NCBI GenBank assembly: GCA_003241475.1 | Contig: QFQB01000099.1 | Location: forward strand, 1 to 7,148 | Direction: 5' to 3' | Length of the DNA stretch: 7,148 nucleotides | Source of the DNA: Micavibrio aeruginosavorus | Lineage (GTDB): Bacteria; Pseudomonadota; Alphaproteobacteria; Micavibrionales; Micavibrionaceae | Shown here: positions 1 to 5,017 of the stretch, in pieces | Layout of the letters: the number at the start of each line of letters is the position of its first letter | How positions within the stretch are numbered: the stretch's first letter is position 1 | Notes under the pieces: model-generated | Seen by the model: the letters and a program-made list of their open reading frames with translations, nothing else | Databases searched by the model: none | What the model was told of the DNA's origin: nothing | Translations under genes and position numbers: made by a program

Positions 1-1
1 G

Positions 2-277
2 GTGCTTTCTTTTCATCGCATTGACATCTACCAAAAGGCCAACGGCGTTCTTGCGCTGGAGAAAACGTTTTCCGGCCATATACAAAGCGAAACGGATATG
101 GATTCCTATCAAGCCATTCATGCTACGGTTCAATGGCTGGGCGAACGCGCCTATCTTAGCGAAGCAAGCGAGGAGGCAAAGCACAAGCTCAAAGCCTTCG
201 TCGTCGACCTGCAAACAGCATTGGATGCACAGCCGCGTACAATTCCACAAGCCGCGCCAGTTGCTCCGGCGGCGTAA
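2..277 (+). CDS. Unrecognised protein, C-terminal part of a gene cut by the window edge; paralogue of the next gene
   Basis: The reading frame is open from the first base and ends at TAA 275-277, so about 91 C-terminal residues are visible. The GTG at position 2 has no visible upstream context, and the real start is probably outside the window. I do not recognise the family. The C-terminal half is predicted helical and charged, with a stretch around residues 53-80 (AKHKLKAFVVDLQTALDAQP). It ends in a Pro/Ala-rich tail. The same layout, with about 11 of 23 identical positions in the helical block, occurs in the following gene, so the two are tandem paralogues. Both share a QS..DM motif about 20-30 residues before the helix. 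There is no signal peptide or membrane segment in the visible part. Base composition is more GC-rich than the paralogue. No function can be assigned. Confidence 0.7.
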   Translation: MLSFHRIDIYQKANGVLALEKTFSGHIQSETDMDSYQAIHATVQWLGERAYLSEASEEAKHKLKAFVVDLQTALDAQPRTIPQAAPVAPAA

Positions 278-289
278 ACGTCTCCTATC

Positions 290-335
290 ACCCCCGCCCT
301 GTGCGGGGGTCCGGATGCCCGCACAAGGCGGGCAT
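290..335. repeat. Tandem double-hairpin intergenic repeat
   Basis: Two perfect hairpins stand almost side by side. The first has an 8-bp stem (ACCCCCGC 290-297 with GCGGGGGT 303-310) and a 5-nt loop. The second has an 8-bp stem (ATGCCCGC 315-322 with GCGGGCAT 328-335) and a 5-nt loop. No T-run follows on either strand, so a classical rho-independent terminator is unlikely. The GC-rich paired arrangement resembles REP/BIME-type dispersed repeats. It could still attenuate transcription or stabilise the 3' end of the upstream mRNA. Multi-copy status cannot be tested in this window. Confidence 0.65.
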
Positions 336-352
336 GACAAAATTAAAAAACC

Positions 353-358
353 AAGGAG
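353..358 (+). promoter_or_regulatory. Shine-Dalgarno site for the 167-aa unknown gene
   Basis: AAGGAG lies 6 nt before the ATG at 365. This near-ideal ribosome binding site fixes the start and argues that the unrecognised gene is truly translated. Confidence 0.75.
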
Positions 359-364
359 AGTATA

Positions 365-868
365 ATGACAAATTTGGTAGATGTTTTTGAATGTAGAGAA
401 AGCCAACGTCCACATATCCAAATTTTCACAAATCTGTGGCAAAAGCATTTTCCTGAAAATGGTGAAATGCATCACTCGGGCGCCACATATCCTCTTCAAA
501 ATGTACAACAACTAGGCAATGGCGAAGGTCAAATATATCTAGTCATAGGGAAATCTCGCCGCGGAGCTCCAGAATTAACCGGGCTTTGTATAAGGTCGGA
601 TTATCAGATTGATGGATTTTACGTTGCGGGAGATCGCAAAATAGATTTTTTAACGGTGACAACCACAGGTCCAGACGGATCAACAATGGTGCAATCTAAT
701 CAGGACATGCATCAGACTGCTTATTCGCTGACAAAATGGCTCGCAGATAAAACAATTGGTGCCACAGCCGAAGCCCGGGAAAAAATTAAATACTTTGTAG
801 CAGAACTGCAAATCGCCATAGATCAACGACCGCATTTGCCAACTCCACCCGCTCCTGGAGTGGCATAA
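365..868 (+). CDS. Unrecognised 167-aa cytoplasmic protein, paralogue of the upstream gene
   Basis: This is an intact frame from ATG 365 to TAA 866-868, with a strong ribosome binding site. I do not recognise a family. The N-terminal two thirds look like alternating strands and turns, for example LQNVQQLGNGEGQIYLVIG at residues 44-62 and a Tyr/Asp/Gly-rich stretch near 78-100. The C-terminal third (about 108-155) is helical and charged, and is followed by a Pro-rich tail. The C-terminal block matches the preceding gene (AKYFVAEL-like helix, shared E, A, K, K, F, V, L, Q, A, D and P positions). There is no signal peptide, membrane helix or clear catalytic motif. The coding sequence is visibly AT-richer than the surrounding genes and uses codons such as ATA, CTA and AGA. 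That would fit acquisition or relaxed selection. Repeats border it on both sides (290-335 and 878-1073). It may be a small accessory protein; function unknown. Confidence 0.75.
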   Translation: MTNLVDVFECRESQRPHIQIFTNLWQKHFPENGEMHHSGATYPLQNVQQLGNGEGQIYLVIGKSRRGAPELTGLCIRSDYQIDGFYVAGDRKIDFLTVTTTGPDGSTMVQSNQDMHQTAYSLTKWLADKTIGATAEAREKIKYFVAELQIAIDQRPHLPTPPAPGVA

Positions 869-877
869 ACATGCGAA

Positions 878-953
878 GTTATTACGAGCGTAGCGAAGCA
901 ATCCAGATAAAGACTAGATTGCCGCGTCGGACTTGCGCCCTCCTCGCAATGAC
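878..953. repeat. Palindromic dispersed-type repeat, unit A
   Basis: The ends pair: 878-888 with 943-953 (one G-U, one mismatch) and GCAATC 898-903 with GATTGC 917-922. The sequence type (ATTGCGAGCG...AGCGAAGCAATC) translates on the opposite strand as 'HCEE..S/DCFATL'-like peptides, which I know as a hallmark of dispersed intergenic repeats annotated as spurious ORFs in many genomes. It starts only 9 bp after the stop codon of the unknown gene, so it may also serve as 3'-end structure for that mRNA. Confidence 0.65.
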
Positions 954-966
954 GGTTTCTTCCCGC

Positions 967-1036
967 TGTCATTTCGACCGAAGCGTAGCGGAGTGGAGAA
1001 ATCTCATGAGATCCCTCGACTTCGCTCGGGATGACA
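967..1036. repeat. Palindromic dispersed-type repeat, unit B
   Basis: The outer arms TGTCAT...GACCGAAG (967-983) pair imperfectly with CTTCGCTCGGGATGACA (1020-1036). The centre is a perfect 12-bp palindrome, ATCTCATGAGAT (1001-1012). Read on the minus strand it gives a 'VIPSEVEGS'-like peptide, the signature of a known type of intergenic repeat that is not translated. It is nested between units A and C. Confidence 0.65.
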
Positions 1037-1045
1037 ATGATTAGA

Positions 1046-1073
1046 TGGATTGCTTCGCTGCGCTCGCAATGAC
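1046..1073. repeat. Repeat unit C, inverted copy of the left arm of unit A
   Basis: These 28 bases are the reverse complement of 878-905 with 25 Watson-Crick pairs, two G-U pairs and one mismatch. With unit A they form long terminal inverted repeats around the whole 878-1073 block. The unit ends 11 bp before the next start codon, so any promoter for that gene must lie inside or upstream of the repeats. Confidence 0.7.
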
Positions 1074-1084
1074 AGACTAGCAAG

Positions 1085-1615
1085 ATGACCACAACGGAAA
1101 TCATCGCCCAGACCATCGGCTTTGTCGCCTTCGCGCTCGGGGTTGCGTCCTTCCTGCAGAAGAAAGACATCAACCTGAAAATCCTTTTGATGATTCAGGC
1201 CATGACGCTGTGCGTGCATTTCATCCTGCTGGGCCGGTATACGGGCGCGGTGGCCGTTTTCATCACGGGCGTGCGCAACGGGCTTTCCCTGTTCGGCTGG
1301 GCGAAGAAACTCGCGCCGCTCTTCTATCTCTCGGTGCTGGGCTTCGGCTGGTACACATTCGACGAATGGATCGATATCTTCCCGATCCTCGCCGGTCTGA
1401 TCGGCACGACGGCGTTTTTCTTCCTGTCCGGCATCCGGATGCGCCTGACGCTGGTGATTTCTTCCTCCATGTGGCTTACCCACAATATTCTGGTCGGCTC
1501 TATCGGCCCTTCAATCATGGAGGGGTTCATGGTCTGCGCGGGCCTCTACCGCGCCTATCGCCTGAATATCGAACACAAGCGCGCGCTTGGAAACGACCCC
1601 GCCCTAACCCCTTGA
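1085..1615 (+). CDS. ygjV: YgjV family inner-membrane protein
   Basis: The product has 176 aa with about six or seven hydrophobic segments (roughly residues 6-24, 33-50, 52-70, 77-92, 97-115, 119-137 and 140-157) and short loops, so it is a polytopic cytoplasmic-membrane protein. It fits the YgjV (Imp-YgjV) family: an early VHFxLLGxY-type motif (residues 44-52) and a later HN..VGSIG...MEG block (133-147) match the remembered E. coli protein at corresponding places and at similar length. The molecular function of this family is, to my knowledge, unestablished. ATG 1085 is the first plausible start. The ribosome binding site is weak (only AGCAAG just upstream), and the start lies next to an intergenic repeat. 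No terminator is evident before accA, which follows after 81 bp on the same strand, so readthrough is possible. Confidence 0.85.
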   Translation: MTTTEIIAQTIGFVAFALGVASFLQKKDINLKILLMIQAMTLCVHFILLGRYTGAVAVFITGVRNGLSLFGWAKKLAPLFYLSVLGFGWYTFDEWIDIFPILAGLIGTTAFFFLSGIRMRLTLVISSSMWLTHNILVGSIGPSIMEGFMVCAGLYRAYRLNIEHKRALGNDPALTP

Positions 1616-1640
1616 TAATTTATGAAAATAAACCGCTTCA

Positions 1641-1669
1641 TTGCCTTGCAGGGGGCGATTTGCTATGAC
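1641..1669 (+). promoter_or_regulatory. Possible promoter of accA
   Basis: TTGCCT (1641-1646) and TATGAC (1664-1669) are separated by 17 bp, and the accA start codon lies 27 bp downstream. Each box matches four of six sigma-70-type consensus bases, so this is only a weak candidate. Confidence 0.25.
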
Positions 1670-1696
1670 TTCAGGCTTCGTTATTAGGAAAGACTT

Positions 1697-2638
1697 ATGA
1701 GCAATCTCGACTTTGAAAAACCCATTCTCGAACTGGAAGGCAAAATTGCCGAGCTTCGTCACATGGGGAGCGATTCCACCATCAACATCGCCGATGAAGT
1801 CGGGCGCATGCAGGCAAAGGCGCAGAAACTTCTTCATGCGACTTACAGCAAGCTGACGCCTGTTCAAAAGGTTCAAGTCGCGCGTCATCAAAACCGTCCG
1901 CACTTCCTCGACTATGTCGGCGGCATGATCACGGATTTCACACCGCTCGCCGGCGACCGCAATTTTGCTGAAGATCAGGCCTTGCTTGGAGGTCTTGGAC
2001 GCTTCAACGGACAAAGCGTCGTTATCATGGGCCACGAACGCGGCCACGACACGGAAACACGCCTGAAACACAACTTCGGCATGGCCCGCCCCGAAGGATA
2101 CCGCAAGGCACAGCGTTTGATGCAGATGGCGGACCACTTCCAAATCCCCATCATCACGCTGGTTGATACAGCCGGCGCCTATCCGGGCCGCGGTGCGGAA
2201 GAACGCGGTCAGGCCGAAGCCATCGCGAAATCCATCGAAGTCTGTCTAAATGTGAAAGTGCCGATCATCTCTGTTGTGATCGGCGAAGGCGGATCGGGCG
2301 GCGCGATTGCGATTGCGACTGCAGACCGCATTTATATGCTGGAACACTCCATCTATTCCGTTATCTCGCCCGAAGGTTGCGCATCCATTTTGTGGCGCTC
2401 GGCATCACAGGCCGCCGAAGCAGCCTCGGCGCTTAAACTGACCGCGCAGGATATGCTGGAAAACAAACTGATCGACGGCATTATCGCCGAGCCTATAGGC
2501 GGCGCGCACCGCCACCGCGAGGAAATGATCGAAAGCGTGGCCGTCCAGCTTCGCGCCGCGCTCAAGGATTTAACCCCTTGGGATCAGGACGCCATTAAAA
2601 AGGCCCGCGCCAAAAAATTCCTCGCTATGGGCCGGTAA
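1697..2638 (+). CDS. accA: Acetyl-CoA carboxylase carboxyltransferase subunit alpha
   Basis: AccA pairs with AccD to form the carboxyltransferase that moves the carboxyl group from biotin-carboxyl carrier protein to acetyl-CoA. This makes malonyl-CoA, the committed step of fatty-acid synthesis in the cytoplasm. The product has 313 aa, close to the roughly 319 aa of E. coli AccA. Visible family features are the N-terminal helical FEKPILELEGKI segment (6-17), RHQNRPHFLDY (63-73), and GDRNFAEDQA (86-95). The crotonase-like core follows, with VDTAGAYPG (156-164), GEGGSGGA (196-203) and EHSIYSVISPEGCASILW (216-233). The two Gly-rich loops are the oxyanion and active-site elements of the family. 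AGGAAAG (1686-1692) lies 4 nt before ATG 1697. accD and accBC are not in the window, as is usual since accA often stands apart. No truncation or lost motif is seen. Confidence 0.98.
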   Translation: MSNLDFEKPILELEGKIAELRHMGSDSTINIADEVGRMQAKAQKLLHATYSKLTPVQKVQVARHQNRPHFLDYVGGMITDFTPLAGDRNFAEDQALLGGLGRFNGQSVVIMGHERGHDTETRLKHNFGMARPEGYRKAQRLMQMADHFQIPIITLVDTAGAYPGRGAEERGQAEAIAKSIEVCLNVKVPIISVVIGEGGSGGAIAIATADRIYMLEHSIYSVISPEGCASILWRSASQAAEAASALKLTAQDMLENKLIDGIIAEPIGGAHRHREEMIESVAVQLRAALKDLTPWDQDAIKKARAKKFLAMGR

Positions 2639-2671
2639 AATTAACCATTTCCCCATAGTTTGTAATTATAT

Positions 2672-2700
2672 TTGACATAATTATATAATCGAATTAGGAT
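2672..2700 (+). promoter_or_regulatory. Sigma-70-type promoter of the secreted protein gene
   Basis: A perfect -35 box TTGACA (2672-2677) is followed after exactly 17 bp by TAGGAT (2695-2700), a four-of-six -10 box. The surroundings are AT-rich. TATAAT also occurs at 2684-2689, but its spacing from this -35 box is only 6 bp; it could serve an alternative start with a poor -35. The start codon lies 28 bp beyond the -10 box, giving a short leader. Confidence 0.6.
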
Positions 2701-2713
2701 ACAGGCCTAATTC
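2691..2713. promoter_or_regulatory. Perfect 8-bp inverted repeat over the -10 region, possible operator or leader hairpin
   Basis: GAATTAGG (2691-2698) is the exact reverse complement of CCTAATTC (2706-2713), with a 7-nt spacer. It covers the proposed -10 box and transcription start, a usual place for a repressor operator. The stem would only partly be transcribed, so a DNA-level role is more likely than an RNA hairpin. The regulator is unknown. Confidence 0.45.
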
Positions 2714-2728
2714 ACGAGGGGTAATATT

Positions 2729-3505
2729 ATGTCGAAACTGTCCAAAAAACTGGCCGCCGCCGCAACCGCCGTCTCCGCACTCGCACTGGCACCCGCCGCC
2801 GCAGAGGCCGCTCCAGCAAAACAAGCCTTTAAACTTTCAGCCGATATAGGCGCACTTGCCCGCGCAGAAGCAGGCATAAAGCCCGCTGTCATCAAACAAG
2901 CCCCGCTCAATGTCAGAATTCCCCATGCGGCGGCTGATCTTACGCACCAGCAACATTCAGGCGTGATTGCCCGCAACGATAAACGCTATGATATCGAACG
3001 CGTTGGTCCGGACGCCATCCGCATCGATATTCCGGCGACGACCAATCCCAATTTGCTTTTGCAGGCCTGGGTAACCCGCCTGGAAGACAAGGGCCTGCGC
3101 GTGGCTGACAGTAAAATCGGCAAACCTGTCTGGACAAGCAATGTTCAAGACCGCACAGCAAATTCCGTTTCAACATACAGATCCATCACGCCTGCGGGCT
3201 TGCAAGACCTTGCAAGCCGCAAACAAGCCGCTGAAGGCGTAAAGTTCGGCAACCTTCAAGGCCGTGAATTCAACGATGCCGCCGTTCACTACGGTTGGGA
3301 GAGCGGTGCCAAGCCTGTCGTGTCGATCATTCTTGATACATCCGCCTTCGGCAAAGCCACGGCATTGCAAACAGTTGAATCCGATGTGAAGAAAATATCC
3401 CGTGAAGCTACGCTTGAAGTCGCGGCCTCCGCTAAAGCAGATGCGGCAAAAATCGAAACCGCGTATCACAGACAATATCCGATGCCGCCCTCGCTGGGCC
3501 GCTAA
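2729..3505 (+). CDS. Secreted or periplasmic protein of unknown function, with signal peptide
   Basis: This is a 258-aa protein. Residues 1-28 form a classical Sec signal peptide: basic start SKLSKK, an Ala/Leu/Val hydrophobic core, and an Ala-x-Ala type cleavage site near PAAAEA|APAK. The mature part is about 230 residues, with a mixed strand/helix composition and a short stretch that may be globular (about 95-135, DAIRIDIPATT then LLLQAWVTRLEDKG). A second stretch lies around residues 195-205 (KPVVSIILDTSAFGK). The tail is Ala/Lys/Glu-rich helix (about 220-245) ending in a Pro-rich Met-Pro-Pro segment. Only one Cys-free, soluble chain is seen and there is no lipobox, so it is probably periplasmic or exported. 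I do not recognise a family. GAGGGG (2716-2721) lies 7 nt before ATG 2729. The gene has its own promoter and terminator, so it is a single-gene unit. Confidence 0.75.
   Translation: MSKLSKKLAAAATAVSALALAPAAAEAAPAKQAFKLSADIGALARAEAGIKPAVIKQAPLNVRIPHAAADLTHQQHSGVIARNDKRYDIERVGPDAIRIDIPATTNPNLLLQAWVTRLEDKGLRVADSKIGKPVWTSNVQDRTANSVSTYRSITPAGLQDLASRKQAAEGVKFGNLQGREFNDAAVHYGWESGAKPVVSIILDTSAFGKATALQTVESDVKKISREATLEVAASAKADAAKIETAYHRQYPMPPSLGR
3197..3218. repeat. Perfect 10-bp inverted repeat inside the secreted protein gene
   Basis: GGCTTGCAAG (3197-3206) and CTTGCAAGCC (3209-3218) are exact reverse complements with a 2-bp spacer. Each arm contains the 8-bp palindrome CTTGCAAG, and the two copies start 10 bp apart. 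It encodes part of the mature protein around residues 157-163. Confidence 0.5.
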
Positions 3506-3509
3506 GAAC

Positions 3510-3535
3510 AAAAACCCGCCATCCGGCGGGTTTTT
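3510..3535. terminator. Bidirectional rho-independent terminator
   Basis: AAAACCCGCC (3511-3520) pairs perfectly with GGCGGGTTTT (3525-3534) around the 4-nt loop ATCC, and one more A-T pair extends the stem. T-runs are available on both strands. It lies between the stop codon of the secreted protein (3505) and the converging RHH gene (stop 3559), so it can end transcription from both sides. Confidence 0.9.
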
Positions 3536-3558
3536 CTATAAATGGCTAAAAAAATAAT

Positions 3559-3936
3559 TTATGCGGCAACGGCAGCTTCAGCAGGTTTTGCCGCACTCAT
3601 CGCACGCTCATGCCATCCGGCACGGCGTTTCATGGAATCAAACGATCCATGCCCTGCCCGCCCATGACCATCTTCTGTTGTCGCCGCGCGGAAATACAGC
3701 ATTAGAAAAACGCGGATCGCGGCCGTAAGAGATGTACGCTTGTTTTTTCTAAAGCTGATGAGCGAGCACAACTCGTGAATGGAGCAGTTCTCGCGCGACG
3801 ATATTTCTTTCAGCGCGCGCCACATTTCGGGTTCCAGCCTCACGGAAGTGCGACGGCCGTTTACAGTAATGTTACGCGATACCAGTGTACTTCCGGCAGC
3901 AAGTTCAGTGTCATTTTGCAACTGATGGTATGTCAT
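3559..3936 (-). CDS. Ribbon-helix-helix (RHH_4-type) DNA-binding protein
   Basis: This 125-aa cytoplasmic protein begins at the ATG complementary to 3934-3936. AAGGGGA (3943-3949) lies 6 nt before it, so this start is preferred over an ATG 36 nt further upstream that lacks such a site. The segment RRTSVRLEPEMWRALKEI (29-46) looks like the ribbon strand and first helix of an RHH dimerisation fold; the second helix is around 52-60 (SIHELCSLI). The following SLTAAIRVFLMLYFRAA (69-85) is the Ser-Leu-Thr-rich 'SLtsAiRvf.l.Yfr' motif I associate with the RHH_4 family of alphaproteobacterial regulators. The tail (about 86-125) is Gly/His/Ala-rich and likely disordered. It is probably a transcriptional regulator, but its target cannot be told from the sequence. 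It lies 83 bp downstream of bolA on the same strand. Confidence 0.8.
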   Translation of the reverse strand: MTYHQLQNDTELAAGSTLVSRNITVNGRRTSVRLEPEMWRALKEISSRENCSIHELCSLISFRKNKRTSLTAAIRVFLMLYFRAATTEDGHGRAGHGSFDSMKRRAGWHERAMSAAKPAEAAVAA

Positions 3937-3975
3937 GGTTATTCCCCTTGTTCTTAGGCGATTCAACTGCACTCA

Positions 3976-4003
3976 ATGATATATAAAAAAATTCATCATG
4001 CAA
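3976..4003 (-). promoter_or_regulatory. Possible promoter of the RHH gene
   Basis: On the minus strand TTGCAT (4003-3998) and TATCAT (3981-3976) are 16 bp apart in a strongly AT-rich stretch, about 40 bp upstream of the start codon. The -10 box matches five of six consensus bases and the -35 box three. If real, the gene can be expressed apart from bolA. Confidence 0.35.
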
Positions 4004-4019
4004 CTTATAGGTGTATACA

Positions 4020-4304
4020 TCACACCCGATGGTATTCATCCCGCGTCATGGTCTTAAGCGAAAGAGCATGCAGGCTGCCTGACAACTCCTCCGCCAGAAG
4101 ATCATAAACTATGCGCTGGCGTTCTACCCGGGACTTACCATCAAACTTGTCCGATACGACCAGAACGCTGAAATGGCTTTCGCCCGAACCGTCATCGCCT
4201 GCGTGGCCTGCGTGACGTCCGCTGTCGTTCACAATATCGAGCCGGAAAGGTTGCAAGGCCAGTGCCAGTTTTTGACTGATACGCTCTTGCATCCCTTGGG
4301 TCAT
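4020..4304 (-). CDS. bolA: BolA family protein (Fe-S / glutaredoxin partner)
   Basis: This 94-aa protein has the BolA fold, starting at the ATG complementary to 4302-4304. The frame continues upstream to 4700, but that part is low-complexity Arg/Pro-rich text antisense to the J-protein gene, with no BolA homology. Family features are the leading helix MQERISQKLALAL (5-17), DSGRHAGHAG (27-36), the ESHF strand (42-45), DGKSRVERQRIVYDLL (55-70) and LHALSLKTMT (78-87). GKSRVERQR..Y and HAL.LK are the core BolA motifs. His31 and His79 are candidate cluster-binding positions. BolA proteins bind monothiol glutaredoxins and [2Fe-2S] clusters and act in iron-sulfur or redox homeostasis; some are DNA-binding regulators. 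It is divergent from the J-protein gene, with an 83-bp gap between starts if the later J-protein start is used. The ribosome binding site is weak, and the fifth-codon ATG at 4292 is an alternative start. Confidence 0.9.
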   Translation of the reverse strand: MTQGMQERISQKLALALQPFRLDIVNDSGRHAGHAGDDGSGESHFSVLVVSDKFDGKSRVERQRIVYDLLAEELSGSLHALSLKTMTRDEYHRV

Positions 4305-4387
4305 ACACCATCTTAAAGCACCAAATGCCCCCTTCTGTAAAGCCCGAGCTTGTGTCGGCGGCCTCAAAGCCTCATAATGGTAAGAAT

Positions 4388-4990
4388 ATGCCAAGAATAC
4401 AGTTAAAGCCCAATTCACCGGAATATGCGGAAGCAAAAAAGAAAGCCCGCGCAAAGGCTTGCGACATGCCGGGATGCCGCGAACACGGGGAGCACCGCGC
4501 GCCCAAGGACCGCTCCCTATCCGACCATTACTGGTTTTGTTTCGACCATGTGAAGGATTACAACGCCGCTTGGGACTATTTTTCGGGCATGAACAAAGAC
4601 GAGGTGGAGGAATCCATTCTGCGCTCCATGTACGGCGACCGCCCGACGTGGCGTTATGATGTGGACGGGGCCGCGGCCGATGCCATCCGCCGCGCCGCAT
4701 GGCAGACCTATAATTTTACGGACAAAGAACCACCAAAAGAAGAACCGCGCCGCAAGGTCACAGGCCTCAACCCCAATTCTCCGGAATATGAAGCGCTCAC
4801 CCTTATGGATCTGGAGCCGCCAATCACGCTGGCCGGCATTAAGGCGCGTTACAAAGAACTGGCCAAAAAATACCATCCCGACCTCAATCAGGGTGACAAA
4901 AAGGCCGAAGACCTTCTCAAATCCATCAACATGGCCTATACAATTCTAAAGCTGTCCTACGCTAAATTCGAAAAGCTGGACGCACGGTAA
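4388..4990 (+). CDS. J-domain protein with N-terminal Cys/His (zinc-type) motif
   Basis: This is a 200-aa protein when started at ATG 4388; a 221-aa version from ATG 4325 is possible but would leave only 20 bp to bolA. Residues 25-54 show CDMPGC, H33, H36 and WFCFDH (CxxH at 51-54), a Cys/His arrangement that could bind zinc. The C-terminus (about 136-200) is a J-domain of the DnaJ type: helix around 149-161 (AGIKARYKELAKK), the essential HPD at 163-165, then a lysine-rich helix and a closing helix with AYTILK. J-domains stimulate the ATPase of Hsp70/DnaK, so the protein probably delivers a client to DnaK. This CxxxxC-plus-J protein is, as I recall, a frequent neighbour of cobS in alphaproteobacteria; the reason is unknown. 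It is followed by purC after 27 bp, probably as part of one transcript. Confidence 0.85.
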   Translation: MPRIQLKPNSPEYAEAKKKARAKACDMPGCREHGEHRAPKDRSLSDHYWFCFDHVKDYNAAWDYFSGMNKDEVEESILRSMYGDRPTWRYDVDGAAADAIRRAAWQTYNFTDKEPPKEEPRRKVTGLNPNSPEYEALTLMDLEPPITLAGIKARYKELAKKYHPDLNQGDKKAEDLLKSINMAYTILKLSYAKFEKLDAR

Positions 4991-5017
4991 TCCACCCTTT
5001 CCTGCCGAAAGAATTAT

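Noticed and set aside
290..335. Rho-independent terminator for the first gene
   Set aside because: The stems are strong, but no T-run follows on either strand.
878..1073. CRISPR array or tRNA/ncRNA gene
   Set aside because: The units are inverted and of unequal spacing, with no regular spacers and no cloverleaf; a dispersed palindromic repeat explains them better.
823..1173. 116-aa minus-strand ORF containing HCERSEAI and SEVEGS peptides
   Set aside because: It is the translation of intergenic palindromic repeats and has no ribosome binding site; such peptides are well-known annotation artefacts.
1004..1483. 159-aa minus-strand ORF
   Set aside because: It is highly charged low-complexity shadow of the YgjV-family gene and the repeat; no recognisable domain.
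1604..2143. 179-aa minus-strand ORF opposite accA
   Set aside because: It lies antisense to well-supported accA and shows no family resemblance.
4325..4387. 21-residue N-terminal extension of the J-protein
   Set aside because: No ribosome binding site precedes ATG 4325 and it would leave 20 bp to the divergent bolA start; kept only as an alternative.
4305..4700. N-terminal 132-residue extension of the BolA frame
   Set aside because: The extension is Arg/Pro-rich antisense of the J-protein gene; BolA homology begins at the ATG near 4304 and the family is about 80-100 aa.
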